From contig JAUXKG010000125.1 of NCBI GenBank assembly GCA_030624355.1, positions 1-7,122 of the forward strand: DNA of 7,122 nucleotides, written 5' to 3'. The stretch comes from Acidobacteriota bacterium (GTDB lineage Bacteria > Acidobacteriota > UBA6911 > RPQK01 > JADFOI01). Under the pieces are notes generated by a model that saw only the letters and a list, made by a program, of their open reading frames with translations, made no database searches and was not told where the DNA came from. The position numbers and the translations under genes are program-made. Each line of letters opens with the position of its first letter. Position 1 is the first letter of the stretch. Of the stretch, positions 6,308-7,122 are shown in pieces.

Positions 6308-7082
6308 TCTTCACCCTCCCCTTCTGTGTGGCATCTCCCATCGTCTTCTCTTTCCCGACCTAGACCCCTTGAACTATCTGGAACTGCTTTTCCAGACTTC
6401 GGCCGACATTGTACAGTGGAGAGAGAAGGATCTTTCCCCCGAAGAGAACCGCGTCTACGTTCGACGTGGAGTCGAACTGTCCAAGCAAAGCGGCAAGCTT
6501 TTCCTGGTGAATTCGCTACTGGAGGTCGGCCTTCAAGAGAGGGCAAATGGGGTTCATCTCACCTCCGGTCAGGACGCAAGGTGGGCCACGGAGGGCCGGT
6601 TGAGGGCCGCTCTTGAGGGTTTTGCTATCGGCAAGTCGGTGCATTCATTGGCGGAAGCAGTTGAGGCCGAAAGTGAAGGAGTAGACTATGTCTTGATGGG
6701 CCCGATTTTTGCACCTCTGTCCAAGCAGACCGAGAGACTTCCACTGGGTGGCTCCATTCTCTTGGAAGCAAGCCAGGCACTGGGAATCCCGGTGTTGGCA
6801 GTGGGGGGACTGGACGAATCGAATTTTCAGGAAGTGTTCAAGAAAGGAGTTGCCGGCGCGGCAGGGATCAGTTGGGTTCAGGGTGAGATCGACAGACTTT
6901 TGTACGAAAAAAGTGGACAGAGTAGACTGTCCCCTTTTTTCTACCATCTGAGTAGAATCAACTCCGAGCTGAAGCCAGGTCCGAAGGCAGCGCAAAGTCC
7001 GTACTCCTCCCTCTGCGGAGCACCGTGCTTGAGTACCCGATCCAAAATCAAAATAACGGTAGAGCGCGACATGTTTCCGTAG
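6273..7082 (+). CDS. ThiE/TenI-family TIM-barrel protein (thiamine-phosphate synthase-like), extended C-terminus
   Basis: ThiE joins the thiazole phosphate and HMP pyrophosphate moieties to make thiamine phosphate; TenI relatives are aminotransferase-like or isomerising paralogues. Family motifs are clear: VQWREKD (47-53), LVN (78-80), NGVHL (92-96), IGKSVHS (119-125), VDYVLMGPIF (137-146), PVLAVGGL (173-180) and GVAGAAGIS (192-200). Several catalytic positions differ. The metal-binding Asp after LVN is Ser81. The GPIF-P-T-x-T-K phosphate loop reads GPIF-A-P-L-S-K (143-151). Gln48, Arg50, Lys52, Asn80, Ser122 and Lys151 remain. Activity is therefore uncertain. The TTG start at 6273 has GGGAG (6259-6263) nine bases upstream and lies inside the preceding gene; the next start would delete the first beta-strand. 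The barrel ends near residue 208. Residues about 212-269 come from a hairpin and following low-complexity DNA, do not resemble the family, and are probably an acquired extension. Confidence 0.78.
   Translation: MLTFNDILRRRNLHPPLLCGISHRLLFPDLDPLNYLELLFQTSADIVQWREKDLSPEENRVYVRRGVELSKQSGKLFLVNSLLEVGLQERANGVHLTSGQDARWATEGRLRAALEGFAIGKSVHSLAEAVEAESEGVDYVLMGPIFAPLSKQTERLPLGGSILLEASQALGIPVLAVGGLDESNFQEVFKKGVAGAAGISWVQGEIDRLLYEKSGQSRLSPFFYHLSRINSELKPGPKAAQSPYSSLCGAPCLSTRSKIKITVERDMFP
6907..6940. terminator. Hairpin with A-run and T-run: intrinsic terminator or REP-like palindrome
   Basis: AAAAAAG-T-GGACAG (6907-6920) pairs with CTGTCC-C-CTTTTTT (6927-6940) over 14 positions with one T-C mismatch, around the loop AGTAGA. 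The G/C-rich core followed by six T on either strand is the classic form of a bidirectional intrinsic terminator. It is the only such structure downstream of rplS, so it may end the operon. It lies inside the open ThiE-like frame, just after the conserved barrel. The CTGTCCCCTTTTTT string also resembles dispersed palindromes associated with REP-type transposases in several bacterial phyla. That second reading is from memory and would need a genome-wide count. Confidence 0.6.
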
Positions 7083-7091
7083 TTTTGAAGA

Positions 7092-7122
7092 ATGAATCGA
7101 CTGTGCCGGAGCTGTGATGGCA
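7092..7122 (+). CDS. Possible start of a further gene, cut by the window end
   Basis: Two candidate starts remain open to the window edge. ATG 7092 would read MNRLCRSCDG, with a CxxC pair, but has only a weak upstream binding site. ATG 7117 has GGAG (7108-7111) five bases upstream and overlaps the TGA of a short reading frame ending at 7117. The visible sequence is too short to decide between them or to suggest a function. The 7083-7091 stretch before it holds nothing recognisable. Confidence 0.22.
   Translation, partial: MNRLCRSCDG

Noticed and set aside
6975..6994. CCAGGTCCGAAGGCAGC resembles the conserved apical loop of bacterial SRP RNA, tempting in a window with ffh.
   Set aside because: It lacks one G of the GGAA tetraloop and a base of the following AGCAGC segment. 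The flanks do not pair into the long SRP helix. It probably arises by chance; a covariance-model search would settle it.
6992..7022. GCAAAGTCCG...ACTCC looks a little like the RNase P RNA conserved region with AAAGTCCG and CTCC.
   Set aside because: The match is short, the surrounding P RNA core is missing, and there is no room for a full RNA of about 350 bases.
7025..7117. A 30-codon frame from GTG 7025 (VLEYPIQNQNNGRARHV...) that ends at TGA 7115-7117.
   Set aside because: It has no ribosome binding site, is very short and has no recognised similarity. A selenocysteine reading of the TGA cannot be judged because the window ends five bases later.

Overview
The window is about 52% G+C and looks like the chromosomal core of a free-living bacterium. 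It holds a compact run of translation, tRNA/rRNA-maturation and secretion genes in the widely conserved order ffh-rpsP-khpA-rimM-trmD-rplS. Divergent from this run are selB (selenocysteine-specific elongation factor) and tatA. The gene set, the protein style and the palindrome near 6.9 kb recall Acidobacteriota or a related Gram-negative phylum. That placement is an impression from the sequence only and is not firm. No plasmid, phage or insertion-sequence gene is visible, and there are no tRNA or rRNA genes.

Left part, minus strand (36-2246): selB, then about 105 bases with a strong-looking promoter, then tatA. The cell should therefore make selenoproteins (selA, selC and selD would lie elsewhere) and export folded proteins by the Tat route. 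SelB is full length, but its G4 nucleotide-specificity motif reads TKKN instead of the usual TKxD.

Middle (2247-2366): a compact divergent control region with two back-to-back sigma70-like promoters, each with a TAAAAT -10 box. The selB -10 lies only six bases before the GTG start, which suggests a leaderless mRNA.

Right part, plus strand (2367-5965): ffh (signal recognition particle GTPase), rpsP (S16), khpA (KH-domain RNA chaperone), rimM (30S maturation factor), trmD (tRNA m1G37 methyltransferase) and rplS (L19). The genes are tightly spaced. rimM starts one base after khpA, and rplS overlaps trmD by ATGA. Two of these genes use TTG starts.

Distal part (5966-7122): where rnhB often follows rplS, there is instead a small two-helix membrane protein of unknown function. 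It is overlapped by a ThiE/TenI-family gene whose active site is partly degenerate. A 14-position hairpin flanked by an A-run and a T-run, resembling an intrinsic terminator or a REP-type palindrome, lies inside the 3' end of this reading frame. The reading frame appears to have been extended through it by about 57 non-family residues. The last 40 bases may hold the start of another gene.

Overall this is mostly ordinary housekeeping DNA. I do not see a convincing undescribed system. The points most worth checking are the SelB G4 substitution, the apparent leaderless selB promoter, and the palindrome-extended ThiE-like gene beside the unknown membrane protein.
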